Source: a virus | DNA length: 21,659 nt | Reading direction: 5' to 3' (one strand) | IMG/VR virus record: IMGVR_UViG_3300035698_022281 | Span: 1 to 21,659 of that record | Part shown: positions 1-6,205 of the stretch, one piece after another | Layout: every line of letters starts with the position of its first letter | Numbering within the stretch: the stretch's first letter is position 1 | Translations under genes and position numbers: made by a program | The notes under the pieces: model-generated | Seen by the model: only the letters and a program-made list of their open reading frames with translations | Told to the model about the DNA's origin: nothing | Databases searched by the model: none

Positions 1-302
1 AGATTTACATTTCGGAGGACTGCACCTTGAAGGTTTGCAAATTGAAGGTCTGCATGTTGGAGGTTTGCATTTTGGAGGTCTGCATCTTGTAGGTTTGCAT
101 GGTGAAGGTTTGCATCTTCAAGGTCTACATATTGAAGGTCTGCATGTTGGAGGTTTGCACTAGGTTGGATAAGGTACCTCCCTACCCTCTTTTCCTTATC
201 CCTAAGAGGAGTGTTAGGATCCCCACCCCAGTCTATGTCTTCAGGGTCAGGTTCCTTTCGTTCAAGGAGTCCTTCAACTACTCTATCAACTGCTTTCTTC
301 AT
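1..302 (-). CDS. Pentapeptide-repeat protein, partial (runs off the left edge)
   Basis: The first 100 codons of a third pentapeptide-repeat paralogue read from ATG 302-300 to the window edge. Residues 1-14 form a helix-prone stretch (MKKAVDRVVEGLLE). Residues 17-26 carry EPDPEDIDWG, followed by the family segment GGDPNTPLRDK and then repeats of the form A-(D/N)-L-(Q/H)-x to the last visible codon. Such repeats fold as a right-handed quadrilateral beta-helix. The ATG overlaps the TGA of the upstream paralogue as ATGA and no good ribosome binding site precedes it, so translation is probably coupled. It is very similar in protein and DNA to the genes at 299-967 and 2031-2528. Function is unknown: some pentapeptide proteins mimic DNA and bind gyrase (Qnr, MfpA), but that is not shown here. 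Confidence 0.85.
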   Translation of the reverse strand, partial: MKKAVDRVVEGLLERKEPDPEDIDWGGDPNTPLRDKEKRVGRYLIQPSANLQHADLQYVDLEDANLHHANLQDADLQNANLQHADLQFANLQGAVLRNVN

Positions 303-967
303 AAAGCTATTCCATCTTCATTAGTCTCAGGAGGAGTATTGTCTCCCCAGTTTACTCTATCAACATTAGCTCCAGTCCAGTGGACACCTATAAGGTTTGC
401 ACCTTCAAGGTCTGCATATGAGAGGTTTGCACCTTGGAGGTTTGCATTTTGGAGGTGTGCCCCTTGAAGGTTTGCATATAGGAGGTTTGCACCTTGGAGG
501 TATGCATTTTGGAGGTTTACATTTTGGAGGTGTGCATTTTGGAGGTGTGCATTTCGAAGGTCTACATCTACAAGGGCTACACCTAGAAGGTTTGCATTTT
601 GGAGGTGTGCATTTCGGAGGTCTGCATTTTGGAGGTGTGCATTTTGGAGGTTTGCATTTCGAAGGATTGCATATCGCAGGTTTGCATTTCGAAGGTCTGC
701 ATCTTGGAGGTCTGCATCTTGGAGGTTTGCACCTAGAAGGTTTGCATATTGGAGGTGTGCATTTTGGAGGTTTGCATTTCGGAGGTCTGCATCTACAAGG
801 GCTACATTTTGGAGGTCTGCATAAGAGCGAATAAGGTAACCACCTACCCTCTTTCCCTTATCCCTAGAAGGAGTATTAGGGTCACCCCCCCAGTCTATGT
901 CTTTAGGGTTAGGTTCCTTCCTCTCAGAAAGGAGCTTATTAACTATTCTATCAATTGCTTTCTTCAT
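299..967 (-). CDS. Pentapeptide-repeat protein (222 aa)
   Basis: The whole middle of this 222-residue protein consists of about 29 five-residue repeats of the type A-(N/D)-L-(Q/R)-x, roughly residues 50-195, predicting a right-handed beta-helix. Residues 1-15 form a helix-prone stretch ending L-S-E and residues 18-27 are EPNPKDIDWG. The C terminus (GANVDRVNWGDNTPPETNED) matches the paralogue at 2031-2528. The ribosome binding site before ATG 967 is weak (GAATGGG) and a hairpin lies just upstream. The stop is TGA, overlapping the next gene's ATG by one base pair fewer than a codon (ATGA). The Leu and Ala positions of the repeat are well kept. The surface positions are mixed N, H, Q, D, R and Y rather than strongly acidic, so a DNA-mimic role is possible but not evident. 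Lying beyond the head genes, it may be a virion or accessory protein. Confidence 0.9.
   Translation of the reverse strand: MKKAIDRIVNKLLSERKEPNPKDIDWGGDPNTPSRDKGKRVGGYLIRSYADLQNVALVDADLRNANLQNAHLQYANLLGANLQDADLQDADLRNANLRYAILRNANLQNAHLQNADLRNAHLQNANLLGVALVDVDLRNAHLQNAHLQNVNLQNAYLQGANLLYANLQGAHLQNANLQGANLSYADLEGANLIGVHWTGANVDRVNWGDNTPPETNEDGIAL
309..349 (-). repeat. 41-bp direct repeat, copy 1 (paralogue C-terminal cap)
   Basis: Identical over 41 bases to 2041-2081. It encodes the conserved tail WGDNTPPETNEDGI. Confidence 0.85.
389..831 (-). repeat. 15-bp tandem repeat array coding pentapeptides
   Basis: The plus strand repeats GGAGGTTTGCATTTC and variants in a strict 15-base period, the DNA counterpart of the five-residue repeat in the minus-strand protein. 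Equivalent arrays lie at about 1-168 and 2127-2394. The regularity makes repeat number easy to change by slippage or recombination, and also opens a long plus-strand frame that is not a gene. Confidence 0.85.
872..919 (-). repeat. 48-bp direct repeat, copy 1 (paralogue N-terminal region)
   Basis: Identical over 48 bases to 2439-2486. It encodes the conserved segment around EPNPKDIDWGGDPNT of the pentapeptide proteins. A diverged third copy lies at about 210-260. Confidence 0.85.
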
Positions 968-987
968 TGCAAACCCATTCTAAAAGA

Positions 988-1025
988 GAAGGGATTCAAT
1001 ACGCACCACCATACCAAATCCCTTC
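988..1025 (-). terminator. Hairpin, possible rho-independent terminator or translation-control stem
   Basis: The minus strand reads GAAGGGATT (1025-1017), a 20-base loop, then AATCCCTTC (996-988), a perfect nine-pair stem, followed by TCTTTT. It sits in the 75-base gap between the 247-residue lipoprotein and the pentapeptide gene. The loop is long and the T-run short and interrupted, so termination would be leaky at best. It could instead limit ribosome access to the poorly preceded ATG at 967. Confidence 0.4.
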
Positions 1026-1042
1026 AGGCCGTAATGTACCCT

Positions 1043-1786
1043 CTACTTGATTGACTTCACATAGGACCGTACTTCCTCATCCTGCTTACCTGTCTGTGCA
1101 CTAGTGAAGATTGCTACAATACCTTCCTTCTGTAACGCAGACAAGTCCAAAGTGACGTTGTCCTTTATTGATTTCTTAAACTGCTGACCTCCATCAATCA
1201 CCTGCCTAGTTACCCTATGCTCAGTCTTAAATTTGATCCGTCCAATAGTTCCTTCAATAACTGAACCAACAATAGGTATCACTGCACCGATTGCTCGAAG
1301 TATAGCTCCCGCAATGGGTGCCGTAGCTGGTATGAACAATAATATTACCAGTACAATACCACCGAAGCTCATTATCCAAAAGACAGACTTAATCCACATC
1401 CAAAGACGCTCAAGAACACCAAACCCTTTACTTACTCCAGCAGTAGCAGTACGTCCACCATACCCAATATCCAAACCTTGATCTTTTGTTCCGGCTTCCG
1501 TTGCACGTATACCCAACAAGTTCAACCCATCAAAGAAACCTTTATTATTCTCAACCTCAATTGACTGTCCAGTTGCTGTGCTCGATTCAGGGTGCACACC
1601 CTCTTTGTACTCAATAGTAACTTCTGTACCTGGGGCAGCTGAATCAAATGCTCCTACTAGAGATGGAACCTCTGGCACAGGAGCTACTTCCTTCTCAGGG
1701 AGAGAAGCAACTCCACAACCTAGTCCAAAACTTATTAAACTTAGCAGAAGTACTGCTACGATCTTTGTTGCTTTATTGTACCTCAT
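1043..1786 (-). CDS. Membrane-anchored lipoprotein of unknown function (247 aa)
   Basis: Residues 1-24 are a lipoprotein signal peptide: basic start MRYNKATK, hydrophobic core, then a lipobox-like LGC with Cys24 as predicted lipidated residue. A Pro/Glu-rich linker follows (to about 45), then a Gly/Thr-rich region. A long hydrophobic stretch covers roughly 130-180 (WIMSFGGIVLVILLFIP and AILRAIGAVIPIVGSV), enough for one or two membrane segments. The C-terminal 65 residues are soluble and charged. A strong AGGAGGTG precedes ATG 1786. It overlaps the smaller lipoprotein gene upstream by 14 bases, so the two are probably translated together. Overlapping lipoprotein and membrane genes suggest lysis (spanin) genes, but a lipoprotein that also has a central membrane segment is not a standard spanin. 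I do not recognise the family. Confidence 0.8.
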   Translation of the reverse strand: MRYNKATKIVAVLLLSLISFGLGCGVASLPEKEVAPVPEVPSLVGAFDSAAPGTEVTIEYKEGVHPESSTATGQSIEVENNKGFFDGLNLLGIRATEAGTKDQGLDIGYGGRTATAGVSKGFGVLERLWMWIKSVFWIMSFGGIVLVILLFIPATAPIAGAILRAIGAVIPIVGSVIEGTIGRIKFKTEHRVTRQVIDGGQQFKKSIKDNVTLDLSALQKEGIVAIFTSAQTGKQDEEVRSYVKSIK

Positions 1787-1967
1787 CAGTCACCTCCTCA
1801 TTTACAGGAGCTACTTTCTTGATTGTCACCTTATACTCCTTATAAGGAGACGCACTAGTATAGGTAGACCCATCACCTTTATTGACATACCTATTCTTGA
1901 TGTTAGCACTACCACACCCAACTAACACCACCATTACCACCACCAATACCCACATACAGTACTTCAT
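1773..1967 (-). CDS. Small lipoprotein (64 aa), possible outer-membrane spanin
   Basis: The protein starts MKYCMWVLVVVMVVLVGCGS: a short signal peptide with lipobox LVGC and a Cys at residue 18, leaving a mature chain of about 47 hydrophilic residues rich in Lys, Tyr, Val and Glu. The start at 1967 is preferred over an in-frame ATG at 1982 because GGAGGTG sits 5 bases ahead of 1967 and inside the longer version. Its end overlaps the start of the 247-residue lipoprotein by 14 bases. Size and lipidation resemble an outer-membrane spanin subunit (Rz1-like). It lacks the usual proline-rich body and no typical inner-membrane partner is nearby, so that role is only a possibility. Confidence 0.75.
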   Translation of the reverse strand: MKYCMWVLVVVMVVLVGCGSANIKNRYVNKGDGSTYTSASPYKEYKVTIKKVAPVNEEVTDEVQ

Positions 1968-1971
1968 AAGA

Positions 1972-1978
1972 CACCTCC
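1972..1978 (-). promoter_or_regulatory. Ribosome binding site that fixes the 64-aa lipoprotein start
   Basis: GGAGGTG on the minus strand, 5 bases before ATG 1967. It lies inside the reading frame if ATG 1982 is used, which argues for the shorter protein. Confidence 0.75.
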
Positions 1979-2030
1979 ACATCTGTTACATGTTCTCGTA
2001 ACTAAATTAACTTCATTAAAGGTTTAACAC

Positions 2031-2528
2031 CTACACACATATTCCATCTTCATTAGTCTCAGGAGGAGTATTGTCTCCCCAAATCACTTCTTTCACATTA
2101 GCTCCAGTCCATTGTACACCTGTGAGATCTGCTCCTTGGAGGAATGCACCTCGGAGGTTTGCATCTTGGAGGTTTGCATATCGGAGGTCTATATATTGAA
2201 GGTTTGCATTTCGAAGGTTTACATCTCGAAGGTCAGCAGTTAGGAGGTTTGCATATCGAAGGTCTGCATTTCGAAGGTTTGCATGTTGAAGGTTTGCATG
2301 TTGGAGGTTTACATGTTGAAGGTTTGCATGTTGAAGGTTTGCATGTTGGAGGTTTGCATATTGGAGGTTTGCACCTAGAAGGTTTGCATTAGGCCGAATA
2401 TGGTAACCACTTACCCTCTTTCCCTTATCCCTAAAAACAGTATTAGGGTCACCCCCCCAGTCTATGTCTTTAGGGTTAGGTTCCTTTCGTTCAAGGAGTC
2501 CTTCAATTATATTATCTATCTTTCCCAT
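2031..2528 (-). CDS. Pentapeptide-repeat protein (165 aa)
   Basis: The shortest complete member of the three-gene paralogue set. Residues 1-13 form the shared helix (MGKIDNIIEGLLE), residues 16-25 are EPNPKDIDWG, and about 17 repeats of the A-N-L-Q-H type run from about residue 50 to 140. The C-terminal cap (TGANVKEVIWGDNTPPETNE) is shared with the 222-residue paralogue. GGAGTG precedes ATG 2528 and the stop is TAG. Its ends share 48 and 41 identical bases with the 299-967 gene, so the duplication is recent or kept alike by recombination, while the number of repeats differs. It lies just after the 476-residue head-region gene and before the lipoproteins. Function is not known. Confidence 0.9.
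   Translation of the reverse strand: MGKIDNIIEGLLERKEPNPKDIDWGGDPNTVFRDKGKRVSGYHIRPNANLLGANLQYANLQHANLQHANLQHVNLQHANLQHANLRNADLRYANLLTADLRDVNLRNANLQYIDLRYANLQDANLRGAFLQGADLTGVQWTGANVKEVIWGDNTPPETNEDGICV
2041..2081 (-). repeat. 41-bp direct repeat, copy 2
   Basis: Identical over 41 bases to 309-349. The flanking pairs at both gene ends could support recombination that deletes or multiplies the genes between them. Confidence 0.85.
2439..2486 (-). repeat. 48-bp direct repeat, copy 2
   Basis: Identical over 48 bases to 872-919, and likewise encodes the region around EPNPKDIDWGG, here in the 165-residue paralogue. Confidence 0.85.
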
Positions 2529-2554
2529 CTTTCACACTCCAAAACAAGAAACTG

Positions 2555-3985
2555 TTATATGTCCTCGAAACTTGAAACATCAATATCCTTTATCATGTTC
2601 CAAAACTCTTCATCAGTTACTTCAGTCTCTCCATCCTCTTCCTCCCCACCATAGGTATCCAGGCCCCACCAAGCTGGATCGACCTCAGTGTTATACTTCT
2701 CTGTAACATAAGCTGCAACCTCATTGCGGAAAGTTTCATTCTGTTTCAATTCATCCTGAACTTGGTCTGTCCACATACGGAAGATCTCACCTACAAACTC
2801 AGAGCGTGCATAATCCCCTCCCTCTCCACTCAAGTCCATACCCATTTCCTTTGCAAGCACTCTAAAGTAAGTATCAATATGAGCCTTCCATTGCCCACCC
2901 TCAATCTCTTCAATCAAAGCAGTCTTAGTAGGAAACCGTTTCCGTTCCCTCAACTGTAGTTTACTTACCTGTGCTACCCACCACTCCTTCTTACTAGGAT
3001 GAGGTTGGAAGCCATACTTCTTCGCTGCTCTATCATAAGCCCTCTTGAACAACTCACCTGCATGCCCTAAAGCAGCTGCAGTAACTATACATAAGAAAGT
3101 AGCCTCTTGTTTTCTCGAGAACTCAATAGCAGTGTTCACAAAAGCATCCACCCAACGGGAGAAATAATTCTCAAACTTACTCTTATACTTAGCCCACTCT
3201 CCACCACCCGGGGGCCTGTGCTTATACTGATCCAAATCCTTCTGAGCTTGCCGCAACAAACCCTCTAACTTACTTTCCACTTCTCCTATCTTCTCCTCAA
3301 GCTCCAACTTCTTCTTGAGGACAGCTCCAGTCAAACTAGATTGAGGATCTAATTTCTTATACTGTTGCTTCAGCCCCTCCAACTCCTTCTTCACCTGCTC
3401 ATACTGTGCAAAGGAAGAGGAAGGCTTACTCAAGATGAGACTGAAACGAGCTTCTTTCGTCATAAACTCATACGTCCTCTGCATGATATCACTCTGAATC
3501 TCATGCACAAAGACCGCCCCATAACTCCCCTTCTGTGCCATCTCACTTTCCCCACAGCGACAAGGCACAGATCCTTTCCCTTTAGCTGCTAGTTTCACAT
3601 ACTCCTCACTCCCCAAACGGTCCTCTACCTTATCAACAGTCTCTACCCTCCCACACTTAGAACACTCATAGTAAGTTTGTCCTGCTGAGTACGTTCCCCC
3701 AATCCAACCCAAGAACTTAGGAAGAGACTGTGTCCCAGTTACGTGATTAGGTGCAATCTTCTGCTGGATGTAAGCAAACATCTCAGGAGGGAAGGGGGCA
3801 TCATCTGCATGGACATAAGCTACCCACTTCTCACCTTTCTCAGCAGACTTCACAATAGACCCTGGGATCTTTCTCTGGTGCGTAGTCACCCTCATTGGAA
3901 AAGGTTTCTTAGCAGTATACTCATCCCAAGGACCTTGAACCTCTAGTAACTTATCCACTAACTTATCAACTCGCTTCTTACACAT
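2555..3985 (-). CDS. Zinc-ribbon / coiled-coil protein in the head-gene region (476 aa)
   Basis: I cannot name this protein. Residues 1-15 (MCKKRVDKLVDKLLE) resemble the N-terminal helix of the three pentapeptide proteins and end in L-L-E. Cys108, Cys111, Cys142 and Cys144 (CSKC and CRC) look like a zinc ribbon. Residues 157-170 read GAVFVHEIQSDIMQ; the HE-(I/V)-QSD pattern is one I associate with conserved domains of large phage polyvalent proteins. A coiled coil is likely at about 192-255, the middle is helical with many aromatic residues, and the tail (from about 440) is very acidic. GGAG lies 6 bases before ATG 3985. It follows portal and two small genes, where a head-maturation, scaffold or virion enzyme gene would be expected. 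A virion or polyvalent protein is my best guess. Confidence 0.75.
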   Translation of the reverse strand: MCKKRVDKLVDKLLEVQGPWDEYTAKKPFPMRVTTHQRKIPGSIVKSAEKGEKWVAYVHADDAPFPPEMFAYIQQKIAPNHVTGTQSLPKFLGWIGGTYSAGQTYYECSKCGRVETVDKVEDRLGSEEYVKLAAKGKGSVPCRCGESEMAQKGSYGAVFVHEIQSDIMQRTYEFMTKEARFSLILSKPSSSFAQYEQVKKELEGLKQQYKKLDPQSSLTGAVLKKKLELEEKIGEVESKLEGLLRQAQKDLDQYKHRPPGGGEWAKYKSKFENYFSRWVDAFVNTAIEFSRKQEATFLCIVTAAALGHAGELFKRAYDRAAKKYGFQPHPSKKEWWVAQVSKLQLRERKRFPTKTALIEEIEGGQWKAHIDTYFRVLAKEMGMDLSGEGGDYARSEFVGEIFRMWTDQVQDELKQNETFRNEVAAYVTEKYNTEVDPAWWGLDTYGGEEEDGETEVTDEEFWNMIKDIDVSSFEDI

Positions 3986-3988
3986 TGC

Positions 3989-4408
3989 TTACTCCGGAAT
4001 GGTAATTTCAGCCACGTTAATCAATTGCATTTGCTTAGCAATCTGCTCCCAAATTTCAAAATCTATAAACTGTAGTACCCCTCCCTCCAAAGTGGCACCT
4101 AGTTTTACACAACTCTCACAAGCTACAATAGTTATTCCATCCTGAGATACTCTCTGAAATGCATTCCCTGTATATCCAGGAACTATATGCGCACAAACAG
4201 AAACCACTCCAGGGATGGTAACCCCCGCTTGTGGAGACTCACTTATTGCTCCTACTCCCCGAAAGACTCCTTCTGAGTTGAATTGGAACTCAGCAGAAGG
4301 ACCCCCTCCTCTTGGAGTAAAACTAATCCCTCCAGCTGGACTTACCTCCAGAGTCCCCATAGGATGGTTATACTTACCAGTCCTAATCTTTACCTCCTGC
4401 CTATCCAT
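3989..4408 (-). CDS. Unknown protein in the head-gene region (139 aa)
   Basis: The chain has no membrane segment and no signal peptide. The first half is Gly- and Pro-rich with a beta-strand look (residues 20-75), and the second half has a Cys in VSVCAHIV and a CESC pair, which could bind metal or make disulfides. The start at 4408 is chosen over ATG 4414, two codons upstream, because the GGAGG site at 4415-4419 touches 4414 directly but sits a proper 6 bases from 4408. It overlaps the end of the 76-residue ORF by 8 bases and ends 3 bases before the 476-residue gene, so all three are likely translated in series. No family recognised; position suggests a head-associated role. Confidence 0.7.
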   Translation of the reverse strand: MDRQEVKIRTGKYNHPMGTLEVSPAGGISFTPRGGGPSAEFQFNSEGVFRGVGAISESPQAGVTIPGVVSVCAHIVPGYTGNAFQRVSQDGITIVACESCVKLGATLEGGVLQFIDFEIWEQIAKQMQLINVAEITIPE

Positions 4409-4631
4409 TTTCATCCTCCATCAGTAATTTCGAGCCTTCAGCTTGAGACTCCACCTTTATAGGTGAAGGTACCTTCTTAGTAGCAGGACAAGTCTCTGCC
4501 CCACAGACAAACAATACCATCCCTTCCTTCTCAGACTCCTCATCCACCACCCTTTGCCACTGGTGAGTATGAGATGCCACCCCCGTAGAAGGTAACTCCT
4601 CTGTAATCAATTTCCGTCTTCCATTAGACAT
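4401..4631 (-). CDS. Small His/Cys protein next to portal (76 aa)
   Basis: A short hydrophilic, Glu- and Lys-rich protein. The centre has HTH (in ASHTHQW, about residues 21-23) and two Cys (VCGAETC), a spacing that could hold one zinc ion as a minimal ribbon. AGGAGAATAGGG precedes ATG 4631. It starts 15 bases after the portal stop and overlaps the next gene. Small zinc-binding proteins are common beside phage head genes but I cannot assign a function. Confidence 0.7.
   Translation of the reverse strand: MSNGRRKLITEELPSTGVASHTHQWQRVVDEESEKEGMVLFVCGAETCPATKKVPSPIKVESQAEGSKLLMEDENG
4415..4419 (-). promoter_or_regulatory. Ribosome binding site that fixes the 139-aa start
   Basis: GGAGG on the minus strand, immediately before ATG 4414 and 6 bases before ATG 4408. 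The spacing favours 4408. Confidence 0.65.
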
Positions 4632-4645
4632 CCCTATTCTCCTAA

Positions 4646-6193
4646 CTAACTTAATATACGGGGTAACTCTTCAGACAGTTGTGAACTCTTTATTTGAGAA
4701 GCAAAACAATCCCTTACCAAGTCTCTTATTTCAGGTGAATTCAAAGACTGGTCCAACCCTTCCTTCTGTGCTTCTGTAAGATCTTTCCTACCCTCTCCCA
4801 TCATATCCATCCCCTGAGAGATATCCTCCTGAGACAGACCAGAGGCCTTCAACACATAAGGTAACCACTTGACCTTCTCTAATTCCAACATATCCCCCAC
4901 CTTCAACAATTGCTCTACAATCTCTACCCTTACCTTCGTAGTCTCCGCTCTCTGTAACTCTTCCAAATACGAAACTGGATTCATTAAGACTATAAAGTCA
5001 TTATCCGCACGCTGGGGGTCAACCCCACTAAAGCAAAGGTGAATACGAAAGAGATGGCAAAAGCCCACTACTAGAGATTGTTGTAACCTCTTACAACTCC
5101 TTGCAAACTGTACATCCTGAGTCTCCAATGGACTCTTCCCTAACAAAGCTCCCTCATTCTCCGCAAAACCTAAATATGCTGGAGGTACCCGCAAGCATCC
5201 AAACAACCTCTTCCTCATATAATCAACATCCAAGGCCTTATCCGAAAGTGCCCCACCTGGTAACTTACTTACATCATTCACTCCATTCGGTCTCACTGGA
5301 ATGTAAATATCCTCATCCAACCCCAATGGGTCTACCTCCGTACGGATATGACCTGTACTTGGATCCACCAAAGTCTTCTTCCGCATCTCCGACTTTACTC
5401 GCTGCAAATGGTTATAGGCATCCGCTGCAGACATATCACCCACGTCAATCTTGAACACAAATCTATCTGGCACCCTCCGCAAGCGGTATACGCACATGGC
5501 ATCTTCCATCATCCGCAACCTACGATAGACTCTCACAGCTGGAGCTAAAATAGATGTACCATACATCCCTATACGATTCTTTCCAAGTAACCGAAAGTGG
5601 ATATAGTCCCAAGGCTGAGAATGGTTTTGAGCCTGCGTGGTCATAACAGCTGTACCTTGCGCGAAACCTTTCAACCTCCCATATTGATCTTCTACCCGGG
5701 AGACATCCCTCCCATCTATATTTGTTAACCCAGTTATAGGCCCCATACCACCATCCGGACGCTGTTGATGCATTAATGCTTCAAAGTCCTCTCCATACTT
5801 TGCAAGTGTCCTAGCCACCCCAAACAGTATCTCCTCTACCCGCAAGGACTCTAAAAACTCCTCCGCCATAGCCTGTATACGAGGATTGGTAGATTGTATC
5901 ATCAAAGACTTACCAGTAGCCAAATTCCTTTGAGTGGAGTCCTCTGCATACAAGTCTAGTACACTGACAATAATGTCATCCACATCCATAGAGTCATACA
6001 AATCATAGGTAGTCTTCCTCTCCTCTGGCATCTGCATCTGTTTCAGGAACCATGCGTAAGTTGGACTGACTCCTGCATCCGGAGTCTGTAACTCCTTAGC
6101 TGGCTTTCCCCCGGGACCTAACCCTACTGGGGTTCTTCCAGCCCCGTACCCAAACAAAGTTTTAACTGCCTGATAAGGGTGAAAGGTTAACAT
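4646..6193 (-). CDS. Portal protein (T4 gp20-like)
   Basis: The portal forms the dodecameric ring at one capsid vertex through which terminase pumps DNA and to which the tail joins. At 515 residues it fits the family. Supporting signs: an early DVDDIIVSVLDLYAEDST segment after a YDLYDSMD motif; a central region rich in Arg and Asp (RVYRRLRMMEDAMCVYRLRR); then DEDIYIPVRPNG, LPGG and DVDYMRKRLFGCLRVPPAYLG, the order seen in gp20-type portals; and a late helical part (LETQDVQFARSCKRLQQSL). AAGGAGAG precedes ATG 6193 and the gene begins 12 bases after the large terminase ends, the usual order. The gp20-like layout points to a myovirus-type head. Confidence 0.85.
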   Translation of the reverse strand: MLTFHPYQAVKTLFGYGAGRTPVGLGPGGKPAKELQTPDAGVSPTYAWFLKQMQMPEERKTTYDLYDSMDVDDIIVSVLDLYAEDSTQRNLATGKSLMIQSTNPRIQAMAEEFLESLRVEEILFGVARTLAKYGEDFEALMHQQRPDGGMGPITGLTNIDGRDVSRVEDQYGRLKGFAQGTAVMTTQAQNHSQPWDYIHFRLLGKNRIGMYGTSILAPAVRVYRRLRMMEDAMCVYRLRRVPDRFVFKIDVGDMSAADAYNHLQRVKSEMRKKTLVDPSTGHIRTEVDPLGLDEDIYIPVRPNGVNDVSKLPGGALSDKALDVDYMRKRLFGCLRVPPAYLGFAENEGALLGKSPLETQDVQFARSCKRLQQSLVVGFCHLFRIHLCFSGVDPQRADNDFIVLMNPVSYLEELQRAETTKVRVEIVEQLLKVGDMLELEKVKWLPYVLKASGLSQEDISQGMDMMGEGRKDLTEAQKEGLDQSLNSPEIRDLVRDCFASQIKSSQLSEELPRILS

Positions 6194-6205
6194 CTACCAC
6201 TCTCC

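Noticed and set aside
389-831. A CRISPR-like array of short, evenly spaced repeats
   Set aside because: The 15-base period has no unique spacers and is fully explained by the minus-strand pentapeptide code.
397-834. Long plus-strand ORF of HLxGLHxGG repeats (with similar ones at 99-467 and 2144-2392)
   Set aside because: It is the reverse of the 15-base pentapeptide repeats. No ribosome site precedes it, and the minus frame has the family ends and start signals.
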